A DNA stretch of 64,000 nt from DATFVA01 sp963815785 (GTDB taxonomy: Bacteria; Bacteroidota; Ignavibacteria; Ignavibacteriales; Ignavibacteriaceae). The translations under genes were made by a program, and so were the position numbers. Location: NCBI GenBank assembly GCA_963815785.1, contig CAWFHZ010000007.1, forward strand, positions 248,001-312,000, in the 5' to 3' direction. Below the pieces are notes generated by a model. It made no database searches, was not told the origin of the DNA, and saw only the letters and a list, made by a program, of their open reading frames with translations. This document shows, piece after piece, positions 29,225 through 38,088 of the stretch; position 1 is the stretch's first letter, and the number at the start of each line of letters is the position of its first letter.

Positions 29225-29779
29225 ATGGCTGATTTTAAAGTATCAATGAGATACGCTACATCTCTGATCGACCTGGCTGTTGAAAAAAATATCCTGGATA
29301 CAGTTTCGGATGATGTTGAGCTGGTTGCAGCTGCTATGGAAAATAGTCCTCAGCTGGCAAGAGCTTTGAAAAATCCGGTGATTAAGCCCGAGATGAAGTC
29401 TGCAATTCTCGATGAAATTTTTAAATCTAAAATTAATAAAGAAACTATGCACTTTGTTCGGTTTCTGATTAAAAAGGGCAGAGAAAACCTTCTTGCGCAG
29501 ATAGCCGATAAATTTCTTGAACTTAGAGATGAGAAATTAGGGGTTGTTAATGTAGAAGTGCGCGCAGCTTATGAATTTAACGATCAGCAGAAATTAAATA
29601 TTCAGAACAAACTTGAAAAGATGCTTAACAAAAAGATTCGTTTTAAAATAATTATTGATCCCAAAATAATTGGTGGCTTTATTGCAAAAGTAAACGATAC
29701 TGTTTATGATGCCTCTATAATGCATCAATTAGAAATTTTAAAGCAGCAACTGCTTAAAGGCGGGGTTGCATTAAACTAA
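29225..29779 (+). CDS. atpH: ATP synthase F1 subunit delta
   Basis: 184 residues, the normal length. The N-terminal helical bundle (SMRYATSLIDLAVEKN) and the C-terminal signature (IDPKIIGGFIAKVNDTVYDASIMHQLEIL) match the OSCP/delta family. It attaches the b-stalk to the top of F1. It lies in the order atpF-atpH-atpA. Confidence 0.95.
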   Translation: MADFKVSMRYATSLIDLAVEKNILDTVSDDVELVAAAMENSPQLARALKNPVIKPEMKSAILDEIFKSKINKETMHFVRFLIKKGRENLLAQIADKFLELRDEKLGVVNVEVRAAYEFNDQQKLNIQNKLEKMLNKKIRFKIIIDPKIIGGFIAKVNDTVYDASIMHQLEILKQQLLKGGVALN

Positions 29780-29808
29780 TGTAGGAATTTTATAAAGGAA
29801 GAATTAAA

Positions 29809-31359
29809 ATGGCCGAAGTAAGACCAGATGAAATATCTGCCATATTAAGAAAACAGTTATCAGGTTTTGAAAACGAAGTTGATATTTATGATGTAGGCAC
29901 TGTTCTCCAGGTTGGAGACGGTATTGCCAGGGTTTACGGACTCTCTAATGTAATGGCAAGCGAACTCGTGGAATTTCCAAATGATGTATTTGGAATGGTT
30001 CTTAACCTGGAAGAAGATAGCGTGGGCTGCGTGCTTTTTGGCGAATCTGAACTTGTAAAAGAAGGCGATACAGTAAAACGTACTAAAAGAGTTGCCTCAT
30101 TGCCTGTTGGCGAAGAAATGTTAGGCAGAGTAATTACTCCGCTTGGTATTCCTGTGGATGGAAAAGGACCTATTAATACTAAAGCATTTTTACCTATTGA
30201 AAGAAAAGCCCTCGGTGTAATTCAGCGCCAGCCGGTAAAGGAACCATTACAAACGGGTATTAAGGCTATTGATGCCATGATTCCGATTGGAAGAGGCCAG
30301 AGAGAATTGATTATTGGCGATAGACAAACCGGTAAAACAGCAGTTGCGGTTGATGCTATAATAAATCAGAAATTTACTCATACTGAAGAAGCCAAAAACT
30401 TAGGTATTAAACCTGTTTATTGTATATACGTTGCAATCGGACAAAAGAGTTCTACTGTTGCCCAGGTTGTTTCAAAACTTAATGAACAGGGCGCTATGGA
30501 TTATACTACAGTTATCGCTGCGACAGCATCTGTACCTGCACCGCTTCAGTTTATAGCTCCTTATTCCGGGGCAACTCTTGGTGAATATTTCAGGGATAAC
30601 GGGCGCCATGCTCTTGTTATTTTTGATGATCTATCAAAGCAGGCAGCAGCTTACCGTGAACTCTCTCTTCTTTTAAGAAGACCTCCCGGACGTGAGGCTT
30701 ACCCCGGTGATGTTTTTTATCTTCACTCAAGACTTCTTGAGAGAGCTTCAAAATTAAGCGAAGACCTTGGCGGAGGAAGTCTGACTGCTCTTCCTATTAT
30801 AGAAACCCAGCAGGGAGATGTTTCTGCATACATTCCTACAAACGTTATATCTATTACTGATGGACAGATTTATCTCGAATCAAATTTATTTAATGCTGGT
30901 GTAAGACCAGCTATCAACGTAGGTATTTCTGTATCACGTGTTGGAGGAAATGCTCAGATAAAAGCTATGAAAAAAGTTGCCGGAACTTTAAAACTGGAAC
31001 TTGCTCAATACAGGGAACTTGAAGCTTTTGCAAAATTCGGATCAGATCTCGACAAGGCCACTCAGAGAACACTTTCAAGAGGTTCTCGTTTGGTTGAACT
31101 ATTAAAACAGGGACAGTATTCTCCGGTTCCGATTGAGCGGCAGGTTGTGAGTATTTTCCTTGGAACAAACGGAATTCTTGATGATATATCTCTTGTTGAC
31201 ATTAAAAGATTTGAAAAAGAAATACTAGAATTTATTGAAGTCAAGTACAACCAGGTTTTTGAATCTATAAAAAAAGAAAAGCAACTGAATGATGAATCAG
31301 CCGACAGCATTAAAAAAGCAGCTGAGGAATTTAAAGCAGTATTTAAAAAGAGTGCTTAA
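29809..31359 (+). CDS. atpA: ATP synthase F1 subunit alpha
   Basis: 516 residues. The Walker A motif GDRQTGKT is at residues 170-177, and the alpha-type signature PAINVGISVSRVGG is near the C-terminal domain. The conserved LRRPPGREAYPGDVFYLHSRLLERA block is intact. It carries the non-catalytic nucleotide sites; the catalytic beta subunit is not encoded in this window. AAGGAAGAA precedes the ATG. Confidence 0.98.
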   Translation: MAEVRPDEISAILRKQLSGFENEVDIYDVGTVLQVGDGIARVYGLSNVMASELVEFPNDVFGMVLNLEEDSVGCVLFGESELVKEGDTVKRTKRVASLPVGEEMLGRVITPLGIPVDGKGPINTKAFLPIERKALGVIQRQPVKEPLQTGIKAIDAMIPIGRGQRELIIGDRQTGKTAVAVDAIINQKFTHTEEAKNLGIKPVYCIYVAIGQKSSTVAQVVSKLNEQGAMDYTTVIAATASVPAPLQFIAPYSGATLGEYFRDNGRHALVIFDDLSKQAAAYRELSLLLRRPPGREAYPGDVFYLHSRLLERASKLSEDLGGGSLTALPIIETQQGDVSAYIPTNVISITDGQIYLESNLFNAGVRPAINVGISVSRVGGNAQIKAMKKVAGTLKLELAQYRELEAFAKFGSDLDKATQRTLSRGSRLVELLKQGQYSPVPIERQVVSIFLGTNGILDDISLVDIKRFEKEILEFIEVKYNQVFESIKKEKQLNDESADSIKKAAEEFKAVFKKSA

Positions 31360-31362
31360 TTA

Positions 31363-32247
31363 ATGGCTACACTAAGAGACATAAAGAACAGGATAAAAGG
31401 TGTTCAGAATACCCAGCAGATAACCAAAGCAATGAAAATGGTTGCCGCTGCCAGGTTAAGGAGAGCTCAGGAAAATATAATTAATGCAAGACCATACGCC
31501 AGGAAAATAGCAGAAATGCTTTCTCACCTTGTCACTGACGAGGATATAGAAATTAATCCTTTTATTTTCCAGAGAGAAATTAAAAACGTTGCTATCGTAG
31601 TTGTCACTGCTGATCGTGGTTTATGCGGAGCGTTTAACACAAATATAAACCGGGAAACAAAAAGAATAATTGATGAAGAATATTCCGGGACATCTGTTTT
31701 ACCACATGTATTTTGTATTGGTAAAAAAGGATTCGAATTCTTTTCTAAAAGAGATTATGACGTAGTTGGGAAAAAGATTGGAATATTTTCTTCTATTTCT
31801 TACGAAGACGCACTTAAAATAACCAAAGAACTTATAGATGTTTATCTTAATGGAACATTTGATAAAATATTTATTGTTTACAATGAGTTTAAATCAATAA
31901 TTCAGCAAAAAATTGTAACAGAACAATTTCTTCCTATCCCAATTCAAAAGGATTCTGAAGAGGAAAGAAAAAATCAGCCTAACTATATTTTTGAACCTGA
32001 TCAGAAAGATATATTCAATTATCTGCTGCCAAAACATCTGAAAGCCCAGATGTGGAGAATCCTTCTTGAATCGAATGCCGCTGAGCTTGGTGCAAAGATG
32101 ACCGCAATGGATAATGCAACCACTAATGCAAAAGAACTTATCAGAACTCTGCAGGTCAAGTATAATAAAGAAAGACAGGCTGCAATTACTAAAGAAATTC
32201 TTGAAATTGTTTCCGGTGCTAATGCGCTTAGAGAAAGCAATGCATAG
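31363..32247 (+). CDS. atpG: ATP synthase F1 subunit gamma
   Basis: 294 residues. The N-terminal rotor helix (ATLRDIKNRIKGVQNTQQITKAMKMV) and the C-terminal helix (MTAMDNATTNAKELIRTLQ...NKERQAAITKEILEIVSGA) are classical gamma features. VTADRGLCGAFN is the conserved Rossmann part. It is the last ATP synthase gene here; the next gene is ffh, not atpD, so the beta and epsilon genes must lie elsewhere. Confidence 0.97.
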   Translation: MATLRDIKNRIKGVQNTQQITKAMKMVAAARLRRAQENIINARPYARKIAEMLSHLVTDEDIEINPFIFQREIKNVAIVVVTADRGLCGAFNTNINRETKRIIDEEYSGTSVLPHVFCIGKKGFEFFSKRDYDVVGKKIGIFSSISYEDALKITKELIDVYLNGTFDKIFIVYNEFKSIIQQKIVTEQFLPIPIQKDSEEERKNQPNYIFEPDQKDIFNYLLPKHLKAQMWRILLESNAAELGAKMTAMDNATTNAKELIRTLQVKYNKERQAAITKEILEIVSGANALRESNA

Positions 32248-32291
32248 ATAGATTGAGCCAGACAAGGAATTCATTAAAATATTAAGATGCT

Positions 32292-33620
32292 ATGTTTGAA
32301 GACCTCTCACAAAAACTTGAATCATCCCTTAAGAAGATAAGAGGACAAGGTAAACTAACCGAAAAAAATATTTCAGAATCTCTCAGAGAGATTCGCCGGG
32401 TTTTGCTTGATGCGGATGTTAATTATCATGTAGCGAAAGAATTTATTGAAAACGTGTCGCAAAAAGCACTTGGCAAAGAAGTAATCAATTCCATAACTCC
32501 GGGACAATTGATTACAAAAATAATTTACGATGAATTAACACAGCTCCTCGGTAGCAGCAGCAGCGAAATAAAAATTAATGGTTCCGGAGTAACTATACTT
32601 CTTGTTGTAGGTTTGCAGGGTTCGGGTAAAACCACGTTCAGTGGAAAACTTGCAAAAAGATTAAAAGAAAAAAATAGAAAAATTTTACTTGCGGCCGCTG
32701 ATGTTTACAGACCTGCAGCAATAGAACAGCTAAAAACACTGGGTGAACAAATAAATGTGCCTGTTTTTTCTCTCGAAGAAAAGAACGCTCGTAAAGTTGC
32801 TGTAGAGGCTTTAAATTTTGCTAAAGAAAAAAATTATGACACCTTAATTGTAGATACCGCAGGTCGGCTTCACGTAGATGAAGAAATGATGACTGAGGTT
32901 GCAGACATAAAAACTTTGCTAAAACCCGGTGAAATTCTTTTTGTAGTAGACTCGATGACCGGACAGGATGCAGTAAATTCTGCAAAAGCATTTAATGAAA
33001 AAGTTAATTATGATGGGATAGTTCTTACTAAATTAGATGGAGATGCACGAGGTGGTGCAGCTCTTTCGATTCGCCAGGTAGTAGGAAAACCGATCAAATT
33101 TATCAGCAATGGTGAAAAATTAACTGACCTGGAAATTTTCTATCCGGAAAGGTTAGCCTCCCGGATTTTAGGTAAAGGAGACGTTGTTTCCCTGGTTGAA
33201 AAGGCTCAGGAAAATTTTGATGAGTTAGAGGCTGAACGTCTCGAAGAGAAATTAAAGAAAAATAAATTTGATTTTGACGATTTTCTTAAGCAAATTAAAG
33301 CAATTAAGAAAATGGGTTCTTTATCATCCTTGTTGGGAATGATTCCGGGAATCGGATCTCAGTTAAAAAATGCCAATATTGATGATAAAGCTCTCGTAAA
33401 AGTTGAGGCAATTATACAGTCGATGACCTTTGAAGAAAGGGCTACTCCAAAAATACTAAATGGAGGAAGGCGTAAAAGAATTGCCAGAGGAAGCGGTACA
33501 TCTGTACAGGATGTGAATCGTTTAATTAAACAGTTCGGCGAAATGCAGAAGATGATGGGACAAGTAGCCAGAAAAGGATTTGGCGGAGGTTCGTCATTTA
33601 ATAATTTTAAATTTAATTGA
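32292..33620 (+). CDS. ffh: Signal recognition particle protein Ffh
   Basis: 442 residues. The N domain is followed by the SRP GTPase G domain (G1 GLQGSGKTT at about 107-115; DTAGRLHVD; TKLDGDARGGAALS). The M domain follows, with RGSGTSVQDVNRLIKQFGEMQKMM for 4.5S RNA and signal-sequence binding. The tail is GFGGGSSFNNFKFN. It targets ribosome-nascent-chain complexes to FtsY and SecYEG. It starts the ffh-rpsP-khpA-rimM-trmD-rplS run. Confidence 0.97.
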   Translation: MFEDLSQKLESSLKKIRGQGKLTEKNISESLREIRRVLLDADVNYHVAKEFIENVSQKALGKEVINSITPGQLITKIIYDELTQLLGSSSSEIKINGSGVTILLVVGLQGSGKTTFSGKLAKRLKEKNRKILLAAADVYRPAAIEQLKTLGEQINVPVFSLEEKNARKVAVEALNFAKEKNYDTLIVDTAGRLHVDEEMMTEVADIKTLLKPGEILFVVDSMTGQDAVNSAKAFNEKVNYDGIVLTKLDGDARGGAALSIRQVVGKPIKFISNGEKLTDLEIFYPERLASRILGKGDVVSLVEKAQENFDELEAERLEEKLKKNKFDFDDFLKQIKAIKKMGSLSSLLGMIPGIGSQLKNANIDDKALVKVEAIIQSMTFEERATPKILNGGRRKRIARGSGTSVQDVNRLIKQFGEMQKMMGQVARKGFGGGSSFNNFKFN

Positions 33621-33647
33621 AAAGAGACTAATCAGGAGGTTAGAATA

Positions 33648-34166
33648 TTGGCAGTAAAGTTAAGACTAAGACGTATGGGAAAGAAAAAACAGCCTATTTA
33701 CAAGGTTGTTGCAGCAGATTCCAGATCTCCGAGAGATGGAAAGTTTTTGGAATCTATTGGATTATATAATCCTTTAACAAATCCTCATACCGTTAATATT
33801 AAAGAAGATAGAGCATTATATTGGCTGGAAAAAGGTGCTCAACCAACAGCTACAGTTAAAAGTTTATTAAGACAAAGAGGAATAACTCTAAAAAGAGAAT
33901 TAATCCGTAAAGGTCTTTCTGAAGATAAAATTCAGTCTGAACTTGAACAGTGGACTAAAATGCAGGAAGCTAAACAGACAAGCAGAGATCAGGGAAAGAA
34001 ATCAAAGGTTAAGAACAAAGAAGTGAATGAGGAAGCCAAAACTGCAAAGTCCGATGATGAACACGTTGCTCCGGAAAAGAACACGGACAAGGAAGTAGAA
34101 ACTGAAAAAAGTACAGCAGAAGTAAAGGGCGCTGCTTCTGAAGAAAATACACCTGAAAAAGAATAA
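33648..34166 (+). CDS. rpsP: Ribosomal protein S16 with a long charged C-terminal extension
   Basis: 172 residues from TTG at 33648, supported by AGGAGGT at 33634-33640 with a seven-base spacer. The S16 core is residues 1-85 (VKLRLRRMGKKKQPIYKVVAADSRSPRDGKFLESIGLYNP). The remaining residues are a low-complexity Lys/Glu/Ala-rich tail with no structure visible. Extended S16 proteins are common in Bacteroidota and relatives. Spacing and order match the canonical operon. Confidence 0.95.
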   Translation: MAVKLRLRRMGKKKQPIYKVVAADSRSPRDGKFLESIGLYNPLTNPHTVNIKEDRALYWLEKGAQPTATVKSLLRQRGITLKRELIRKGLSEDKIQSELEQWTKMQEAKQTSRDQGKKSKVKNKEVNEEAKTAKSDDEHVAPEKNTDKEVETEKSTAEVKGAASEENTPEKE

Positions 34167-34238
34167 TCTTTAGAAGGCTAATTTCATCTGTACGTTATTT
34201 CATAAGCTCCCGTGCTTTAATATAGGAGGCTTCTTTCA

Positions 34239-34472
34239 ATGAAAGAATTCATCGAATATATTGCAAAACACCTGGTAGATAATCCGGAAAATGTCTCTGT
34301 TGAAGAGAAAGCTCCGGAAGAGAATAAAATAGTTCTCTCACTCAAAGTCCAGGCAGAAGATGTTGGTAAAGTTATAGGCAAACAAGGTAAAACTGCTCAG
34401 GCAATGCGTACTCTTCTAACTGCGATTGCAGCTAAAGAAGGGAAGAGAGCTATTCTTGAAATACTGGATTAA
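34239..34472 (+). CDS. khpA: KH domain RNA-binding protein KhpA
   Basis: 77 residues, a single KH domain with the GxxG loop in VGKVIGKQGKTAQAMRTLL. KhpA binds RNA, often with KhpB, and is normally encoded between rpsP and rimM, as here. TAGGAGG precedes the ATG. Confidence 0.93.
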   Translation: MKEFIEYIAKHLVDNPENVSVEEKAPEENKIVLSLKVQAEDVGKVIGKQGKTAQAMRTLLTAIAAKEGKRAILEILD

Positions 34473-34483
34473 TTCTCTCGGAT

Positions 34484-34999
34484 TTGAGTGAATATTATTT
34501 AGTCGCCAGGATAACTTCAGTTTCTGATAAAAAAGGATTCGTGAAGCTTTTTTCTTATTCCGATTTTCCTGAGCGATTTTTTTCACTCACTGAAGTATAT
34601 ATTGATTTCTTTGATGTTAAAAAGAAATTCTTTGTAGAAGAGGTTAAAAAGGTAAAAAACGATTTTTTTATTAGATTTAAAAATTTTAACTCTGTCTCCG
34701 ATACCAGAATTTTACTTGACAAAGAGGTTTTTGTTGATGAAAAAAATGTTATACAATTGCCGCAAAACATTTTTTTTGTCCATGATTTGCTTGAGAGTAA
34801 AGTATTCAGAAATGAAAAATACTTTGGCCGAATAAAGGATGTTTTATCTTACCCGGCTAATGACGTGTACATTATTGAAGATGAAAATGGTGAAGAAATT
34901 CTCCTACCGGCATTATCAGAACTGATTGAAAAATTTGATCCGGAAAATAAAGTGTTGATTTTGAAGCCGGGAGAAGGTTACTATGAAGATGAGGATTGA
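34484..34999 (+). CDS. rimM: Ribosome maturation factor RimM
   Basis: 171 residues from TTG at 34484. The N-terminal RimM domain starts YYLVARITSVSDKKGFVKLFSYSDFPERF. The C-terminal PRC-barrel includes YFGRIKDVLSYPANDVYIIEDENGEEILLPAL. It binds S19 and helps 30S head maturation. The gene overlaps trmD by 17 bases. The start was chosen because SEYYLVARI aligns with RimM N-termini; there is no strong ribosome binding site. Confidence 0.92.
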   Translation: MSEYYLVARITSVSDKKGFVKLFSYSDFPERFFSLTEVYIDFFDVKKKFFVEEVKKVKNDFFIRFKNFNSVSDTRILLDKEVFVDEKNVIQLPQNIFFVHDLLESKVFRNEKYFGRIKDVLSYPANDVYIIEDENGEEILLPALSELIEKFDPENKVLILKPGEGYYEDED

Positions 35000-35663
35000 C
35001 ATAATTTCTGCAGTTCCGGAGATATTCCAAAGTCCATTAGACAACAGCATAATAAAAAGAGCTCAGAATAAAGAAAAAGTTGAAATTTGTGTACATAATC
35101 TCCGAGATTATGCTTTTAACAAACACAAACAGATAGATGATAAACCATTTGGCGGAGGTGCCGGAATGGTTTTAAAACCCGAACCGTTCTTTGAATGTAT
35201 TGAAAAGCTTATGACAGTTCGCAATTATGATAATATAATTTTTACTTCACCGCGAGGAAAAATTTTTGATCAAAATATTGCTAACCGGATTTCACTTTCA
35301 AAGAACCTGATGATCGTTGCCGGTCATTATAAAGATATTGATGAAAGAGTGAGGGAAAAATTTGCAACAGAGGAAATATCTGTTGGAAATTTTGTTCTTA
35401 CTGGTGGTGAAATACCCGCATTAATAATTGTTGATGCAGTGATCCGGTTAATTCCCGGAGTTTTGAACGACAGCGAATCTGCTTTGAATGATTCATTTCA
35501 GGATGGTCAAACAATTGCAGCACCTTCATATACAAGACCATCGGAATATCGCGGAATGAAAGTTCCTGAAGTCTTACTTTCGGGAAATGATAAAGAAATA
35601 AAAAATTGGAAAGAAGAACAGTCTAAAGTCCTAACAGAGAAGTGGAAAAATTTTAATAATTAG
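34983..35663 (+). CDS. trmD: tRNA (guanine-N1)-methyltransferase
   Basis: 226 residues. TrmD makes m1G37 in tRNAs reading CNN codons, using S-adenosylmethionine in a trefoil-knot fold. Seen are DDKPFGGGAGMVLKPEPFF, FTSPRGKIFDQ, VAGHYKDIDERV and VGNFVLTGGEIPALIIVDAV. Family length is about 220-250, so it is complete. Confidence 0.97.
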   Translation: MKMRIDIISAVPEIFQSPLDNSIIKRAQNKEKVEICVHNLRDYAFNKHKQIDDKPFGGGAGMVLKPEPFFECIEKLMTVRNYDNIIFTSPRGKIFDQNIANRISLSKNLMIVAGHYKDIDERVREKFATEEISVGNFVLTGGEIPALIIVDAVIRLIPGVLNDSESALNDSFQDGQTIAAPSYTRPSEYRGMKVPEVLLSGNDKEIKNWKEEQSKVLTEKWKNFNN

Positions 35664-35674
35664 CGGAGAATAAA

Positions 35675-36019
35675 ATGATTGATATAAATAATATATTGCC
35701 GGAACAAAAAAAGACAGACTTACCTGGTTTTAATTCAGGCGATCATATACGTGTTCATGTACGCGTAATTGAAGGTGATAAAGAAAGGATACAGCCTTTT
35801 GAAGGAGATGTAATCAGTATTCGCGGAGCAGGTGCCAGCAAAACTTTTACAGTTAGGAAAATTTCAAGTGGAGTTGGAGTAGAGAGAATATTTTCTTACA
35901 GTTCACCAAAAATTGCTAAAATTGAATTACTTAAACAAGGTGATGTTAGAAGAGCGAAACTATTTTATCTCAGGAACCTTTCAGGTAAAGCAGCAAGGAT
36001 AAAATCAAAAGAAGTCTGA
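35675..36019 (+). CDS. rplS: Ribosomal protein L19
   Basis: 114 residues, the normal L19 length. Motifs GDHIRVHVRVIEGDKERIQPFEGDVISIRGAG, FTVRKISSGVGVERIFSYSSP and the C-terminal RRAKLFYLRNLSGKAARIK are all present. It sits at the 30S-50S interface. A strong terminator follows, ending the ribosomal operon. Confidence 0.98.
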   Translation: MIDINNILPEQKKTDLPGFNSGDHIRVHVRVIEGDKERIQPFEGDVISIRGAGASKTFTVRKISSGVGVERIFSYSSPKIAKIELLKQGDVRRAKLFYLRNLSGKAARIKSKEV

Positions 36020-36039
36020 TGTACTAACATTAAAAGCTC

Positions 36040-36067
36040 AGCCCGCATGAGGCGGGCTTTTTGTTTT
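36040..36067 (+). terminator. Intrinsic terminator after rplS
   Basis: A 7-bp GC-rich stem (AGCCCGC with GCGGGCT) around ATGAG is followed by TTTTTGTTTTT. It ends the ffh-rplS transcription unit. Confidence 0.92.
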
Positions 36068-36073
36068 TAAATT

Positions 36074-36826
36074 ATGAATATTCTATTTCCCAAAAATGTT
36101 TTCACTTCAATAATCGCAGTAGCATTACCTGATCATCTTAAAAATAATCTTAAATTTATTGCTGCCTCTGCGATAAGTTCTGCTCTTGAAAAAGATGAAG
36201 ATAGCATTGGTCTGATTCCAGCTACTGATATTATTAACCATAAAGATTTATTTATTTCAAGAAAATTTGGGATTTCCTTTGAGGGCTCATTGTGTAATTC
36301 GTATATATATTTTTCCGAAAAACGTTCGCTTAAAAATTTAAACATCGGGGGAGATGTTTCATCTCTTGAAGCAATTTTGGGTAAAATACTTTTTAAAGAA
36401 TTATACACCTCTGATGTGGAAGTGGGTCTGAGTACTTCATTGGATACCGCAAGCAATAATCTTCTTCTGGTTGGCGAACAGAATTTTTATGAAGATAAAC
36501 TGTTCAATGGAATCAGTTTTTCCGAGGAGATAATAGAATTGCTCTCCTTGCCCTTTGTTAATTTTGTACTTGCTTCACAAAAAGAAAGTTTAGTTAAAGA
36601 GTTGGAGGAGATATTATTGGATAAAATATCTCAGGCATACGATAATTTTAATTCTCTTGAAAAATTTTTTTCATTCTCTGAAAAGACTTTAAATTATTTT
36701 AAGGAAAATTTATCATCACTTATTCTTGAGTTTGATGAGCAGGATATAGAGGGGTTAAATCAATTAATAATGATTCCATATTTTCATGGTATTATAAAAG
36801 AAATAATTGAAGCAAAATATGTGTAA
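36074..36826 (+). CDS. Unknown protein, weak resemblance to MqnA/periplasmic-binding fold
   Basis: 250 residues, no signal peptide and no membrane span. Residues 42-80 (DSIGLIPATDIINHKDLFISRKFGI then GSLCNSYIYF) resemble the start of MqnA-type menaquinone enzymes, where a LIPSxEY segment precedes a Gly/Ser-rich strand. The rest, which ends with helical FDEQDIEGLNQLIMIPYFHGII, is less clear. I do not claim function. It follows the rplS terminator and is convergent with serA, with a shared terminator between them. Confidence 0.5.
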   Translation: MNILFPKNVFTSIIAVALPDHLKNNLKFIAASAISSALEKDEDSIGLIPATDIINHKDLFISRKFGISFEGSLCNSYIYFSEKRSLKNLNIGGDVSSLEAILGKILFKELYTSDVEVGLSTSLDTASNNLLLVGEQNFYEDKLFNGISFSEEIIELLSLPFVNFVLASQKESLVKELEEILLDKISQAYDNFNSLEKFFSFSEKTLNYFKENLSSLILEFDEQDIEGLNQLIMIPYFHGIIKEIIEAKYV

Positions 36827-36860
36827 AAACAGGGGACCGGGAATAAGTCCCCTAAGTTTT
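36825..36860. terminator. Bidirectional terminator between convergent genes
   Basis: A 7-bp stem, AGGGGAC (36831-36837) with GTCCCCT (36847-36853), is flanked by AAAAAC on the left and AAGTTTT on the right. It can serve the plus-strand unknown gene and the minus-strand serA. Confidence 0.8.
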
Positions 36861-38049
36861 AAAGAGCCATATGAGATACGCTAAGAATATTTGGATTATC
36901 CTGCATTGTTTTCAGTTTTTCTGCACTCACCGGAGATTTTAATCTCATTGTACAACTTGCAGCGATCCCACCTTCGAAAATAACATTTTCGATTTCTTCT
37001 ATATTGATATTACCTTCCCTGATAATATCCAGGATAGAAGCAAGAACGCCGGGTTTATCAAAATGTTTAACAACAAGCTGATATTTAGCATCTGTAATTT
37101 TTGCACGGTTAATCCAGTGAGCAATAAGTCCGCTGGTAATGTAATCTTTAATGATCTTTATTGTTTCCTCGGCAACCGCATTTTGCGCTTGCTCTGTGGA
37201 AGCACCAATATGATGGGTTACATAAACATTTGGATTATCTTTCAGAACCGAATTTACTTCACCGGTTTTTGATTCAGGTTCTCCTTTAAACACATCCAGC
37301 CCAACACGAAGATTTTTTTCCTTTATTGCTTCGAGTAAATCTTCTTCAACAATAATATCCGGGCGTGATGTATTAATAAGTAATGCCCCGTTCTTCATAT
37401 AGCTGAACATTTCCTTATTAAATAAACCTTTTGTTTCTTTAGTTGAAGGAAGATGAATTGTTATTACATCGCAAAGAGGAAGCAGTTGATCCATTTCTGA
37501 GAAGTCTTTTATCTGAACTCCTTCAATTCGTGAAATATCTTTTCCATACACGTTCATTCCAAAAGCAAGTGCACGTTTTGCTACTTCTTTTCCGATTGCT
37601 CCGACACCTATAATTCCTAGTGTTTTCCCCTTTAACCCTTCAGCTTTAGAATATTCTCCTTTATTCCATACGCCTTTCTTAAAATCCGAAACGTTATCCG
37701 GGATTCTTCTATCCAAAGCAATCATAAATCCCATTGCCAGTTCTGCAACAGCTACTGAATTCATCCCGGGACAATTTGCCACGTAAATTCCTTTTTTATT
37801 AGCTGCAGCAATATCAATATTATTCACACCAGCACCTGCACGTATAATCAGGTTTAAAGTGCCGCTGCTGTTTATTGTATTCGCATTTACTACAGTTGAA
37901 CGCACGACCAGTATATCCACTTCCTTTGCTGCTGTTGGAAGATCATTTTCTCCAAGCTTTGGTGAATAGATTACTTCCAGCTCCATATTTTTTAGCTGTT
38001 GAATATATTGATCGGGAAATTTATCTGCTATGAGTACTTTAACTTTCAT
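36859..38049 (-). CDS. D-3-phosphoglycerate dehydrogenase, short form (ACT-terminated)
   Basis: 396 residues. NAD-binding GIIGVGAIGKEVAKRA, the catalytic arginine in NTSRPDIIVEEDLL, glutamate in VFKGEPES and histidine in THHIGASTEQAQ are all present. The C-terminus is an ACT domain (LVVKHFDKPGVLASILDII), without the ASB domain of the long form. It oxidises 3-phosphoglycerate in serine synthesis; other 2-hydroxyacid substrates are possible. It is intact, unlike the long-form copy at 7959-9543. It is the last gene of a minus-strand run behind hutU. Confidence 0.85.
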   Translation of the reverse strand: MKVKVLIADKFPDQYIQQLKNMELEVIYSPKLGENDLPTAAKEVDILVVRSTVVNANTINSSGTLNLIIRAGAGVNNIDIAAANKKGIYVANCPGMNSVAVAELAMGFMIALDRRIPDNVSDFKKGVWNKGEYSKAEGLKGKTLGIIGVGAIGKEVAKRALAFGMNVYGKDISRIEGVQIKDFSEMDQLLPLCDVITIHLPSTKETKGLFNKEMFSYMKNGALLINTSRPDIIVEEDLLEAIKEKNLRVGLDVFKGEPESKTGEVNSVLKDNPNVYVTHHIGASTEQAQNAVAEETIKIIKDYITSGLIAHWINRAKITDAKYQLVVKHFDKPGVLASILDIIREGNINIEEIENVIFEGGIAASCTMRLKSPVSAEKLKTMQDNPNILSVSHMAL

Positions 38050-38088
38050 TTTATCTCCATCCTGGTTTTTGGAAAAAACCTTTATCGA

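Noticed and set aside
31894..32274. A 126-codon minus-strand frame opposite atpG
   Set aside because: It is antisense to a well-supported ATP synthase gamma gene and has no supporting signals.
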